From positions 1 to 64,000 of the forward strand of contig WNYE01000003.1 of the NCBI GenBank assembly GCA_021396245.1: a stretch of DNA of 64,000 nt. Direction: 5' to 3'. Each line of letters begins with the position of its first letter. The first letter of the stretch is position 1. The position numbers and the translations under genes were made by a program. Below, piece after piece: positions 42,535-52,840 of the stretch. The notes beneath the pieces were generated by a model. It was given only the letters and a program-made list of their open reading frames with translations. It did not search any database and was not told the origin of the DNA. The DNA comes from Sporothrix humicola. Taxonomy: Eukaryota > Ascomycota > Sordariomycetes > Ophiostomatales > Ophiostomataceae.

Positions 42535-43927
42535 GGCGGTGGTCGGTGGTCGGTGGTCGAGTGTCGCGTGGGTGAAAGTTGATTGACGGGTGATGTTGAA
42601 GCCAAGATGGCGGCCAAGAGCCAAGATGGAATAAGGTTGGAGTGGTTGTGCGGGTGGTTTGCAGCTAATTGACTTGGCAGGAACGAACAGCCTATGAGGG
42701 CGAGAACGCGGGGTAGGGACGGCTGGCGCACTCTTTCCTTTTCAAAGTGTCGCAAGAAGTCGCAGCCTACAATCCGAAGTTGAAGTTGTGTCGAGGAAGG
42801 GGCGAGGCGAGGGAGGCGAATGAAGAGTTTAAAAGCGACGAGAGATGCAAATAACTTTAAGAGGAAGGGAGGGCCTGAAGGAGGCTGCAAAGAACGATTC
42901 AGGAAGGTACGGTTGATACGAACAGTAATGAGCGAGGCAAGGCCTTTTTGCTCTGCTGTCGGTTTTTGCCTTTATTGTCGTTTTTCTCTTTGAACAGAGC
43001 CACAGCCAAGACACTTAAACTGGGCGGCCCGCGAAGGAAGAAATTGAGAATTGCCGGAGGAGGTAAGTAGTATACGAAGTAAGATGCGAGGTAGTCAAAG
43101 TAAGATACTTGAACTGATCCAACGGCCTGTCAAAATGCGAAAGAGACAGCAAAAAGAAAGCTCAAAAATAAGCGCTACGAACAACCTATTACGTCGTTGC
43201 CAGCCATTCGGGACGGCCAGAGCGACAGACAAAAGTAACCATGGGACGTGAGAGAAGACAAGGGAGGCAACGTCAAACACAGCTCGACCCCAAATATGCT
43301 CGGATCGTCCAGTGCCGACAGAGGCAAGGGACCTTGAGAAGGCGCGATACACGGTCAGGCGCAGGTGTACACGACAGAAATGGGAAGGTGCAAAATCAGG
43401 GCGGCGGATCGGCCGCTGTCGGGACCGGTGTTGCCCATTAAAGTTGGAGAAAGTCCACTAAAAAAGCTCAAAGGCTGGGAGAAACCCACTAAATTCCACT
43501 ATTGGTGCTCAAAGTCTGGCCTTATTGCCCGCTATTGCCCGTTATTGCCCCCAAACCAACCCAAGCCACATGCTCCGCCACGGGCGTATCGCCGCCACAC
43601 TATCCAAACAAGGCCAGACGAATCCACGTTTCCGCGCGAGAAGACACGCAAAGAAGACAGACACATAACAGACCACAACACACACCAAAGACGGAAGACG
43701 GCACAAGTTGAAAAAAGACGACAGAAACCAACTCACAATGCTCACCGACTCAAGTCTACTATGACGATAGTTGATTCACGAATGGATTAACTATTTCTTT
43801 TGAAATGGCGGAAATTTCCGTCGGAGATGCTGTGTCGAGGCTTTTTTACCAGGGCTCATTTCTAGAACAATTCTAGATGCGACAAACCTCGACCGCCGAT
43901 CCTTTTCCTTTCCCAGTCCCTCGATCG
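42535..43927. other. Intergenic, no gene seen
   Basis: 1.4 kb containing the promoter and leader of the vWA gene and the 3' side of the arylsulfotransferase-like gene. The open frame at 43365-43790 is Arg/Lys/Pro-rich and shows no family features. Nothing else is supportable. Confidence 0.4.
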
Positions 43928-45844
43928 TCACCTCTCATCTCTCCCCGACCTCCTCCCCGTCGACACCTCTGCCATTGGCGTGGCTGTTGGCAAGGCTTCA
44001 TACCGATAGCCCCCCCGAGACAGCCAGATGCGAGCGGTTAAAGCGGCGATAGACGAGACAGAACGGCGTATCCGGTCGACAACGACCACCCGGTAGCGGA
44101 CAACCACCAAGTATGCGAGAACACATCCACCGACGACGCCCAGCAGGACGTACACGGCAATGCGCAGGTGCTTTCCACGCAAAGTGTCTTTTGGAGGCGG
44201 TGCCGGCATGGCAGCCAAGACAGTTGTCTCCGTCGTTGACACAACGTCTGAGTAGTCCAGCACCTGGCCGTGACGATCCAAGGCGGCGATGCGTACCATA
44301 TGAGCTGAAGTCGGGACGTCAAGACGCCCCTCGAAACTGCCCTTCATTACAGGGTCGCCGTGGTCCACAAATGCGCCGTCTCCCGACTTTGTCTGCAACT
44401 GCCAGCTGCGCACTTCGGTAGCACCGTTCCAGCTGACATACACGGCGTTTTCGTCTGGTCGCATGGCGACGGCCGGCACTGTCGACGGTCGTCCGACCCA
44501 CCGATGCTTGGCTGCCCGATAGTTCTTGCACCAGCCCATGGCCGCGAAGCCGAGCGGGCAGATGTGGACATCGCACAGTGGCGTACCAGTGGCAGCGTCA
44601 AACTCGGTGTATGCCGGAATATGGCCCCAGCCGACGAGGACCGTACCGTTGTTGGAGCTGTCATCCAGCAAAATTTGGACCGATCCTTGGGATTGGGCTA
44701 GCAGTCGCTGCGGCGCGACGTATGCCTGGACAAGCTCGGCCGTTGGCGGTTTCTGATTCAAATCCAGACGAATACGCATCCCGCGGCTGTACTCGGCCGA
44801 CTCGAGCTTGTCGTACGCGCCATTGTCAAAGACGGTCAGCTCTTGCGTCGCGTCGTGCCACCGCGCGTGGTGCTGCCAGTGCAGGTTGGTGGCCTGGCCG
44901 TCCGACTTGTCTTGAAAAGTATTGTTGCGCCCGCCAATCTGCCACAGCACCTGCCCCGTCGTGCCGCTCACGCAGATGACGGCGCACATGTACCGCGACG
45001 AGACGACATAGTCGCCCGCAGGGGTCTTGTCGACACTGTTGATGTGAAAGAAATCGAAAGCCCGGTCGGCGTGTCTTCCTGTCCCTCTCTTGAGCGGGGC
45101 AAACGTGTCCTGGATGGCGAAATGGTCCGAGGCGCGCCACTGGAAGATGAGCTTCCCAGTCTCAATATCCACTTCCTGGAACAGGCTGTCAAAGATCCAG
45201 CCAGACGCGATGCCGTACTTTGCAGTCAAGTCGTGCGGGCGCGTCTGGTAGATTGTCATCAAGGCAGTGCCCTCGTCGATCAAGACAAAATCGTGGAGGT
45301 CGCCCAGCAGTTGGGTCCCATCCGTGGCGGCGGCCGGCTTCACCGTCCTGACCACATCGTACGACGCGTTGAGCATGTAGTACTGGCCCTCCCCAAAGGT
45401 GCCGTTGTCCGTGCCGTGCCAAAAGGTAAGGTAGTCCTCGCCACGGTACCGCTGCACTTTGACGTCCATGGCCTCGCCCCAGTGGGTGTCCATCCAGACC
45501 AAGTTACCGCGGGTGTCGTACACAATCGGGCCGGGTGTTGTGACGGCCAGCCCGCGAGGCGCCACAAATAGGAGGTCTTGTCCGTCGGTGTCGTCGTTGA
45601 CGTTTGTCGGAACCGAACACCTCTCGTCGTGCTGCAACAGATACGGCCGCGGCGGCGAAGCACCAAACGATTCGTAGTGCTGCTCCGGGTGGATGCCATA
45701 CCAGCCCCAGTCGTACCAGAACGTATCTTCAGGTGTACCCAAGATGGGGCCTGTCGACGATGCAGATGAAGACGTAGGAGATGTCGTTGACCACCGTATC
45801 TGGCCGAGGACCTGTATCAACAGAACTAACCGCTGTAGCCTCAT
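43928..45844 (-). CDS. Arylsulfotransferase-like (ASST) membrane-anchored protein
   Basis: Single exon, 638 residues from the ATG at 45844. The frame extends further only to a GTG, and the chosen start gives a signal-peptide-like MRLQRLVLLIQVLGQI. The long middle region has features of the fungal Arylsulfotrans_2 beta-propeller family: GPIVYDTRGNLVWMD, YLTFWHGTDN, FFHINSVDKTPAGDYVVSSRY, VLWQIGGRNNTF and HWQHHARWHD. A TM helix near residues 560-585 (IAVYVLLGVVGGCVLAYLVVV) and a short basic tail anchor it to a membrane, with the propeller outside or in the lumen. Bacterial ASST moves sulfate between phenols without PAPS. Whether fungal members do so is not established, so the reaction is inferred from family only. 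Confidence 0.88.
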   Translation of the reverse strand: MRLQRLVLLIQVLGQIRWSTTSPTSSSASSTGPILGTPEDTFWYDWGWYGIHPEQHYESFGASPPRPYLLQHDERCSVPTNVNDDTDGQDLLFVAPRGLAVTTPGPIVYDTRGNLVWMDTHWGEAMDVKVQRYRGEDYLTFWHGTDNGTFGEGQYYMLNASYDVVRTVKPAAATDGTQLLGDLHDFVLIDEGTALMTIYQTRPHDLTAKYGIASGWIFDSLFQEVDIETGKLIFQWRASDHFAIQDTFAPLKRGTGRHADRAFDFFHINSVDKTPAGDYVVSSRYMCAVICVSGTTGQVLWQIGGRNNTFQDKSDGQATNLHWQHHARWHDATQELTVFDNGAYDKLESAEYSRGMRIRLDLNQKPPTAELVQAYVAPQRLLAQSQGSVQILLDDSSNNGTVLVGWGHIPAYTEFDAATGTPLCDVHICPLGFAAMGWCKNYRAAKHRWVGRPSTVPAVAMRPDENAVYVSWNGATEVRSWQLQTKSGDGAFVDHGDPVMKGSFEGRLDVPTSAHMVRIAALDRHGQVLDYSDVVSTTETTVLAAMPAPPPKDTLRGKHLRIAVYVLLGVVGGCVLAYLVVVRYRVVVVDRIRRSVSSIAALTARIWLSRGGYRYEALPTATPMAEVSTGRRSGRDER

Positions 45845-46661
45845 CTTGTCAATGTGAGACAAATCTGATGAGATGGAGAGAGTTCTCACGTCTTGATCAA
45901 TCCGGGGTTGCACATCTACTCTACGCTACGATCAAATCCCCCATGTCAATATCCGACTTCATCGGCAGCACGCCTCCGGTCGACGTCATGTTAGGGGAGA
46001 CAGAGTCTTGGCCAAGAGCGAGAGCGAGATAATCTGTTCAACAGTCCACAAACTCCACCCAGACACGCGACACACATGTGGTTGCCGATGATAATTTTGC
46101 AGCTGTGTCGACAACGGAGGTCGGCACGAGGCTGACGCGTACACGGCCGCCGAGACTATGAACCTTGATCTTGAAATGCAGTAGCCGTGTTAGTCGTTAA
46201 GGTGTCTGCATCTCGTGGGTAGCGTGTACTTTGATTAAATGTGTAGCGTGGTTTGATGCAAAGAGGGTACGTAACGCTCTCCACATCCCCACACACTTGG
46301 AGGAGATGCATGGCAAAGGGGAAATGGGGGAGTTGGCAATGAAGAATATCTGATGGAAAGACAATTCTAAACTCTAAACTGAATAAGGACATTGGGTGCT
46401 CATGGGTTCCGTGGCCATGAATGATATCGAGCATAATATCAACTTTATGTGATGTTGGCAGGTCGAGCGAAGAGTAAAAAGAAAATGCGTTGGTGATGTT
46501 ATTCCTGTTTTATTTTTCGTGGTTGAAATTTGTACTGGGAATAAATTGAAATAAAAAGACCTAAAATCGAAAACAAGTAAAACAACGTTAATTAATATAA
46601 ATAAAATGAAGAAACAAAAACCAGCGTTGACAAAAAATAATATCTGTATCGTGAAAAACAC
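45845..46661. other. Intergenic, no gene seen
   Basis: About 820 bp holding the upstream region of the ASST-like gene and the downstream side of the tRNA. AT-rich between 46500 and 46665. No gene is supportable. Confidence 0.4.
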
Positions 46662-46667
46662 AAAAAA
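46662..46667 (-). terminator. RNA polymerase III terminator (T6)
   Basis: A run of six T on the transcribed-sense strand begins three bases after the tRNA 3' end. Confidence 0.8.
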
Positions 46668-46669
46668 TT

Positions 46670-46772
46670 TGCCCGCACATGGGATTGAACCATGGACCTT
46701 AGCATCTCGCACAATGACTACTGCGCTAGGCAGTAATACAAGTGATACGCTCTACCACTGAGCTATACGGGC
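46670..46772 (-). tRNA. tRNA-Thr (anticodon UGU) with a 31-nt intron
   Basis: On the minus strand the sequence folds as a tRNA. The acceptor stem GCCCGTA pairs with TGCGGGC. The D arm is GCTC-AGTGGTA-GAGC. The anticodon loop is CT-TGT-A, with the intron following position 37. The T arm is CATGG-TTCAATC-CCATG, with A at position 73. The intron occupies 46706-46736 and can form an ACTGC/GCAGT hairpin. The mature tRNA would be 72 nt before CCA addition. One mismatch remains in the anticodon stem (T29 with C41), which slightly lowers confidence in identity. Confidence 0.85.
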
Positions 46773-49700
46773 GACTACTTCGTATTTGATACCAGCTGGC
46801 GTCCTTATTGGAGCCTATATGTCATGCCCCGCCAGTAGTGCGAAAATGCATCAGCCCCACCACAAACCTCCACCCAAAGACATCATTGGCTGTTGACGAC
46901 GCACATTCACGATGTGTTCCCCTCCTCTCTGCCCTCTCACCTCTTTCCACCTGCATCATTGACGATTGACATCTGCCCCTACCGAGTTTCACGGGTGATT
47001 GGGTTGCCGGCAGCCTTCTTGTCGCTCACATCCCACATCCTCCAGTTCATGCAACTCAGGATTTTAAGGCTTTAGGCACTTCAGTCTTTTCCATCTTTGC
47101 ATTTTGCATTCTGCATTTCGCATTTCCTATTTATCTCCTGCCTTTCTGCAAGGCACGAATGTGACACAATCTGGTGCCGCCTTTTTTGCCTTTAACTTTA
47201 TCATCCTCCTTTCTATTCCGTGCCTCTTTCCGTGCCTCTATTCTCCGAATCGTATGAGCTTAATTGCGAGGGATTGTATCTTACACTGTAAAATTCCTTA
47301 TTCCTCTTCTCCTAATACCCTCGCAAATCCCCATAAACACAACTGCCCATCGCACAGACAATGATGCACATTGTGAAGTACGTTTGTCACCCAGAGTGAC
47401 AGAGAGTGACAAAAGAACGACTGAAAGCGGAGACTTTGACAGGCTCCAAAACAGAAACAGGTCGCGAACCACGGTTATGCATTGATGATTGCTCCGTCAT
47501 GTCGACGACCGACAAAACTGCATACTCCGTAGTAAGATACAAATAGTGGTCCAGTGAATGGCATGTCCAAACCTTTACTGACTCTGTTCACGAGGATCCG
47601 GAATCGACAGGCGATGGGCGTTGGAGAACAAGTCAATCATGCAACAAGTGGTGCAGAGATAAACATAGATGCAGTCCAGTAAACAAGGTGAAGTTTTTGA
47701 TTTTTTGTATTTTATGAAATTTGATTTGATAGCCATTTTTTATTCAATTTTCTGGTTTATTTTCCTGTCAAAAAAAAAAAAAAAATCAACGAAAATAATT
47801 TCCGAATGTTATAAACCAAATGAAATTCAAAAATTCAATAAATTGAGGTTTTAAAATTGAATCGTTTACTGTGTTTAATCGTGACACACATTGCTCTCGA
47901 TGTGCTTTTGTCAGGCAGACTGAGCGTCTCATCTACGGTCTCTACGATGGCCGTGTTGTGTTCGCGATGACCTCCCAAGAAAGGAGCTGTCACTTGGCCT
48001 TCCAAGTCAAACACGTCGTCGTCACTAGGGAGCACGGAGTACGGAGTAGCAGGATGCGCTGTAGTTCACGATGTACATCAACCAAAGACGAAAATAACAA
48101 CAAACGCAGAGACGCAGAGCTCTCGGAGCGGCTCTGCTCCTGTTTACTTGGCAGACGAGAGTCGGAGACAGGTTGACGACGACTGCCAGCCACAGCGCAA
48201 GCCAAGATTGGCCATGATGGATCCAAGATGATGTCCAGACGTGCGGCCAAGATACCAAGAGACCAAGAGTGACCAAGACGTCCAAGAACACCAAGAACAC
48301 CAAGAGACACAAAACAATCCTTTTCTTGGAGTCTGCGTTGACGGCGGCTCTCGATATTAATACAATCAGGAAGACGCAGGTTCCGTGCTGACGGCGTCTG
48401 GAGGGCCATTCTATCAGCGGCCAGCGTTGCGGCCATCTTTCAGACCAGACCAGGAGGCTGACAACAGACGGACCAGTGCGACCCGAGCAGCTGTCGTGAG
48501 ACGCCAATACTCTTGGGAAGGTTGTGAGGTCGGGGGAGTCTTGTCTTTATTCATCCTGCGAATGTACTCCGTACAGTCAACGACGTCGTCGAAAACGGCC
48601 TGCCGTCCGTCGTGGCAGACGCCATGTTCGATCTTCGCCAAGACCCGCTGTTTGGGAGTTCGCAGGGTCTCAGCGGTGCTTTTGCGTGTTTGCGTGTGCT
48701 GGGCAGGGGAATGAGGCACCCAGCAAGTCTTTGCTTTTCTTGGGGGCGGTTTCAGCTAAGGGGTTTTTGTGGGGCCACCACGACCACACCAACACCTTCC
48801 ACTCCATCTTCCTCTCTTTTCTCCTCTTCCTCAGAAACGATAACGATTCGACACGATCTCTCCAAATTCTACGACGTGCTCCGTATTTAGCCTCTCGATG
48901 CACGACAGACGGGCCAACGCCAAAAGGAAGAGGCTGTACATCGAGGAAGAAAGCGATAAGGCGGCTGTATCTGTATTGTAGGGTCACTTTTCAAGCGGCT
49001 AGAGAACGGCTGTAGCCGCTTGAATGCAGGTACCCTTTTTGTGCTTTTCTTTTTTTTCTTTTCTTTTGTCTGTCGCCAATTGACAATAACAGCCGTCATA
49101 ATCTATTCTCCGTAAATTCATGCATTTCTCTTTTCGTCAGAAAGATCAAACCTTATTGACAAGATGGCAGGTGTGAAGTAGAGATGGCGTGCCGCAGATA
49201 CAGAGTGCAACGTAAAGTAACAGCTTGAGTACGAGATCTTTGAAATGAAGGAGCCATGCTGAAGAGAGGTCTTTTCTCTTGCATCTTCTCCCCTAGCTAG
49301 TGCAGTCTCATCGATGCTCGGCAGCTTGGCTGTTTCTTTCCTTTTGTTGACGACCATTGGTATCGTGGACCTGAACAACGGGCAGGAAACGAAAATAGCT
49401 CCGTGAAAGATCAAAACAAGAGCCAAAATCAGAGTGAACATCGGGAGTGACCGTTGTGTTTTGACAGTGTCGCACAGGTCCAAACAGCGCCGTCCAAAGT
49501 GGACTCGCTTGATTGGAGGGTGAGGTCTTCAAAAGGAAGTCTGGGCTTCTCTTGGTGTTCTTGGAGGCTGCACTCAGCCTTTGCAGCGTCAGCCTGTAAT
49601 ATTGTCGAATCGCCAAATCCCCTGAACGCTACTGTACCCTATGGACCAAAAACAGCCGCAAAGCCCTCCAAACACAAACGCCCAAACGCCCAGACGCCTG

Positions 49701-50754
49701 GGCAGACCCCACATGCTGGGGTCGTCTATTCTCGTCGTGGTCGCTCTGCGTTCTGCGGGCGGCGTCTTCTGCGACCGCCTTCTGGCCCCTTTCCGTTTTG
49801 TTCTTGCCTGTCATCTCCTGCCATCTCCTGCCAGCCTGCGTGTTTCGAATTCTTTTTACGGCGGTGTCCCTTTCCCTCGCTCCCTCTTGGCTTGCTTGGC
49901 CAGACCGTACTTTGCCTGTAGCCCATGGCCCTGTCTTGTTCGTGTCTCGGAGAGACCCTGTAGTTTGTGCTCTGTGTTTGCGTGCATTGATTCTGGTCTC
50001 GTTCTCGTAGTCTCTCTTTACTCAGTCTCTTTCCTCTCTCTTTCTCTCTTCGTGTCTTTTCTGTGTGTCTCTTTTGCTTCATTCTTTTTTCCCGTCTTCC
50101 TTCTCTTTTCTTTTTGTCTCATCCCTTTTGTTTATTTCCTTCTTGTCACCCTCTCTTCTTTCTCTTGTACTCCCTCGACGAGAGTACTTTTCTTTCTGTT
50201 TCCGCTGGCCGTTTTGTTTTCTTGAGTCTTCTTTCTTTTCGCTTCTTCTCTTTTGATTTATTGTATTACTTTTGTCTTTTCGACTTTAATTGACTCGCCA
50301 TCTATTCGATCTCATTTCGACTACGATATCGACCACGAACCAACCGAACGAGAACAATCGTCACCATCGAATTCGAGCCGAGCGAGCTGGTATCGAGTTT
50401 ACGTTTACGTCGTCTTTACCGTCATCACTTATCGTCTTATTGACCGTCCTGCAGCTAGCTGCTCTTCCATTCGTTCTTCTTTCGTTTTCGTCCAGTTTAT
50501 CGAGATTTTGAGCGTCGTCCTTTATTTTTTCGATTTTTCAGCGAGCGCGTTCGATACAGCGGCATTCGTCTTATTCGTATATTCGTCTATTCGTACTTTT
50601 TTTTCTTCGTATTCGATTCCAGTCTAGCCATATCATATCGTCAACGCCCATGCAGTCGAGATAGCCAGTACTTTTGCTCTCTCGTCCAATTATTTGGACA
50701 TTTCCCCTCTCCTTTTCCTTTTGTACGCCCTCTCCACAAGTCAAACGACACACC
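46773..50754. other. 4-kb region without a supportable gene
   Basis: Open frames here are short, low-complexity (Ser/Phe/Leu from pyrimidine tracts, or Arg/Lys/Thr) and lack family motifs. Positions 48246-48310 hold imperfect CCAAGA-type repeats similar to 29765-29810. From about 49830 to 50600 the plus strand is strongly C/T-rich, probably a long leader or promoter of the aspartic protease gene. A short AT-rich segment lies at 47690-47860. Confidence 0.4.
48246..48310. repeat. Imperfect CCAAGA-type short repeats
   Basis: Several copies of CCAAGA(G/T)A(C) spaced 9-12 bp. A similar array lies at 29765-29810. Confidence 0.6.
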
Positions 50755-52394
50755 ATGGCATTACGATCGTGTGCTCTGCTGGTGGGCGCCGTCTCATCGG
50801 CACTAGCAGCGGTTGTCGAGTCGGCCTCACCAGTATCCGTCCTGTCCGCCTCCACCGTCTCTCCCGCCGCAGCCGCCGCCTCGACCGACATGCAGGACGG
50901 CTGCATCCACTTCCAGATTTTGCACTCCAACAACGCGCAGCATTTCGCCAAGCGCGCCGTCGAGCTGTCGCTGGCCAACCGGTCGGACGTGGCCTACTAT
51001 GCCAAGCTGGAGTTTGGCAACCCGCCGCAGGCGCAGTACGTGCAGCTAGACACGGGCTCGTTTGAGCTGTGGGTCAACCCGACGTGCAGCGCGGCGGGCG
51101 GGCTGTCGACAGGCGATGCGAGTTTTTGTCAAGCCGTCGGCCACTTTGACACGACAGCGTCGACCACCTTTACGAGTCTAGAGACGGGAAAGCAGCTGCG
51201 GTACGGCATCGGGTCGGCCAACATTACATACGTCAAGGACGACATTAGCCTGCCGGGCACGTCGTCCGTACTCTCGCAGGTGCAGTTTGGCGTGGCCACG
51301 TCGACGCAGGACGAGTTTTCGGGCATCCTGGGCATTGGTTACGGTCTGGGACTGACGACCCGCTATCCCAACTTTGTCGACGAGCTGTTCGACCAAAACA
51401 TTACGCGCGTCAAGGCCTTTTCGCTGGCGCTCGGCAGCAAGAACGAGCAGGAGGGCGTGATTGTGTTTGGCGGCGTCGACACGTCCAAGTTTTCGGGCAC
51501 TCTCGAAAGACTGCCCATCACGCCGGCCAAGTTCTCGCCCGACGGCGTGCCCCGGTACTGGGTCAACATGACATCGCTGGGCCTGACGCCGGCCGGCACA
51601 GGCGGCACCCCCAAGACGTACCCCAACAGCAAGCTGCAGGTGTTTCTGGACAGCGGCTCGACGCTGACGCTGCTCCCCACCGACCTGGCCAACAGCATCG
51701 CCTCTGACTTTGGCGCCACCCAGACAAACAGCGACGGCTTCTTCATGGTCGACTGCCGGCTGGCCGCCACCACCGGCGGCACCCTCGACTTTGCGTTTGG
51801 CGGCACCACCGTGCGCGTGCCGTACCGCGAGCTGATCCGCCAGTCGGGCAGCTCGTGCATGCTCGGTATTCAGTCGAGCACCGATTTTGTTCTCCTGGGC
51901 GATACCTTTTTGCGGTCCGCTTATGGTAGGCCCTCCCCCGCCCCAATATTCATTTTGATTGTTCATGGATGTGTGCTAACCTTCCTGCTACACCAGTGGT
52001 CATCGACCAAACCGACAATGTCGTCTACATGGCCCAGTACACAAACTGCGGCTCAACCCCGGCCGCCCTCGCCTCCGCCGCCTCGCTCGCCACTCTCACG
52101 GGCACCTGCAGCTCGCCCAACAGCCTCGACGTGTCGTCGGGCGCCTCTGCGTCGGCGTCATCCTCCACCGCAGCCGCGACCGCCACCGGCGCACGAACCG
52201 CCACGGCCGCCGCCACCAACAAGGCCACCCAGTCGTCGACGGCCACGACGCCGTCCACGGCCGCCAGCAGTCAGACTTCGGGCACGACGACGTCGGGGGC
52301 GACGACATCGACAATCCAGCTGTCTGGGCTGTTTGTTGTCGTTGGCACACTTGTTGCCGCTGCCGTGGGCAGCTCTCTGTTTGACTGGTTATGA
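50755..52394 (+). CDS. GPI-anchored aspartic protease (yapsin-like)
   Basis: Two exons, 50755-51925 and 51997-52394, encode 522 residues. The 71-nt intron (GTAGGC, CTAAC, CAG) rejoins FLRSAY to VVIDQTDN, the conserved end of the pepsin fold. The N terminus is a signal peptide, then a propeptide ending near KR. Both catalytic motifs are present: Asp99 in LDTGSFELWV and Asp299 in FLDSGSTLTLLP. FGGVDTSKFSG and a late LLGDTFL are family landmarks. After about residue 425 a Ser/Thr/Ala-rich stalk leads to a hydrophobic C terminus (LSGLFVVVGTLVAAAVGSS), as expected for GPI anchoring. It should act on the cell surface, processing or shedding wall and secreted proteins. The start follows the Kozak-like CACACCATGG. 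Neighbours do not suggest a specific substrate. Confidence 0.93.
51926..51996 (+). other. Intron of the aspartic protease gene
   Basis: 71 nt, GTAGGC donor, CTAAC branch site at 51976-51980, CAG acceptor. Without splicing the frame would lose the conserved C-terminal strand. Confidence 0.9.
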
Positions 52395-52840
52395 TAGGAG
52401 GAGTTGATGGAGTGAAAAGAAAGAGAAGATGAGGAAACGGCGGATACACTGTACATATATACACTATTTGTTCTACAGGCATATTTTGAGGCATTATCGA
52501 TTTACCAACTAACAAGTACCAATATATCAATGCATATGATGCATATTGAGATTAAGAAAAGGCACCTGCAGCTGTGATGAAGGAAGAAGGGTGTTGCAAG
52601 ATATCATTGGTGTGAAGTGATGTCTGACAAATCCACTAACACGAAGGATTGCTGGGGATTGATGAGATCCGCTAAAGACCGCTGGAGCTTAGCGCTTCGA
52701 CCACCCATAAACGTCATCTCTAGCACGTCTTTCATCCTTTGCCCTTCTTTCACATTCAAATCGGCTTCTTTGTGAGATGATTACGGCAATCATTCTTGTC
52801 AGTTTTCCTCAACTGTTGGATTTCATACATATCACCCAAA
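52395..52840. other. Intergenic, no gene seen
   Basis: 446 bp between the aspartic protease stop codon and the ATG of the downstream regulator. No motif is supportable. Confidence 0.4.

Noticed and set aside
44843..45571. 242-codon plus-strand open frame
   Set aside because: Antisense to the arylsulfotransferase-like gene. No family features.
49641..50627. Several Ser/Phe/Leu-rich open frames
   Set aside because: They arise from a long pyrimidine-rich leader or promoter in front of the aspartic protease gene. All three frames are open for the same reason.
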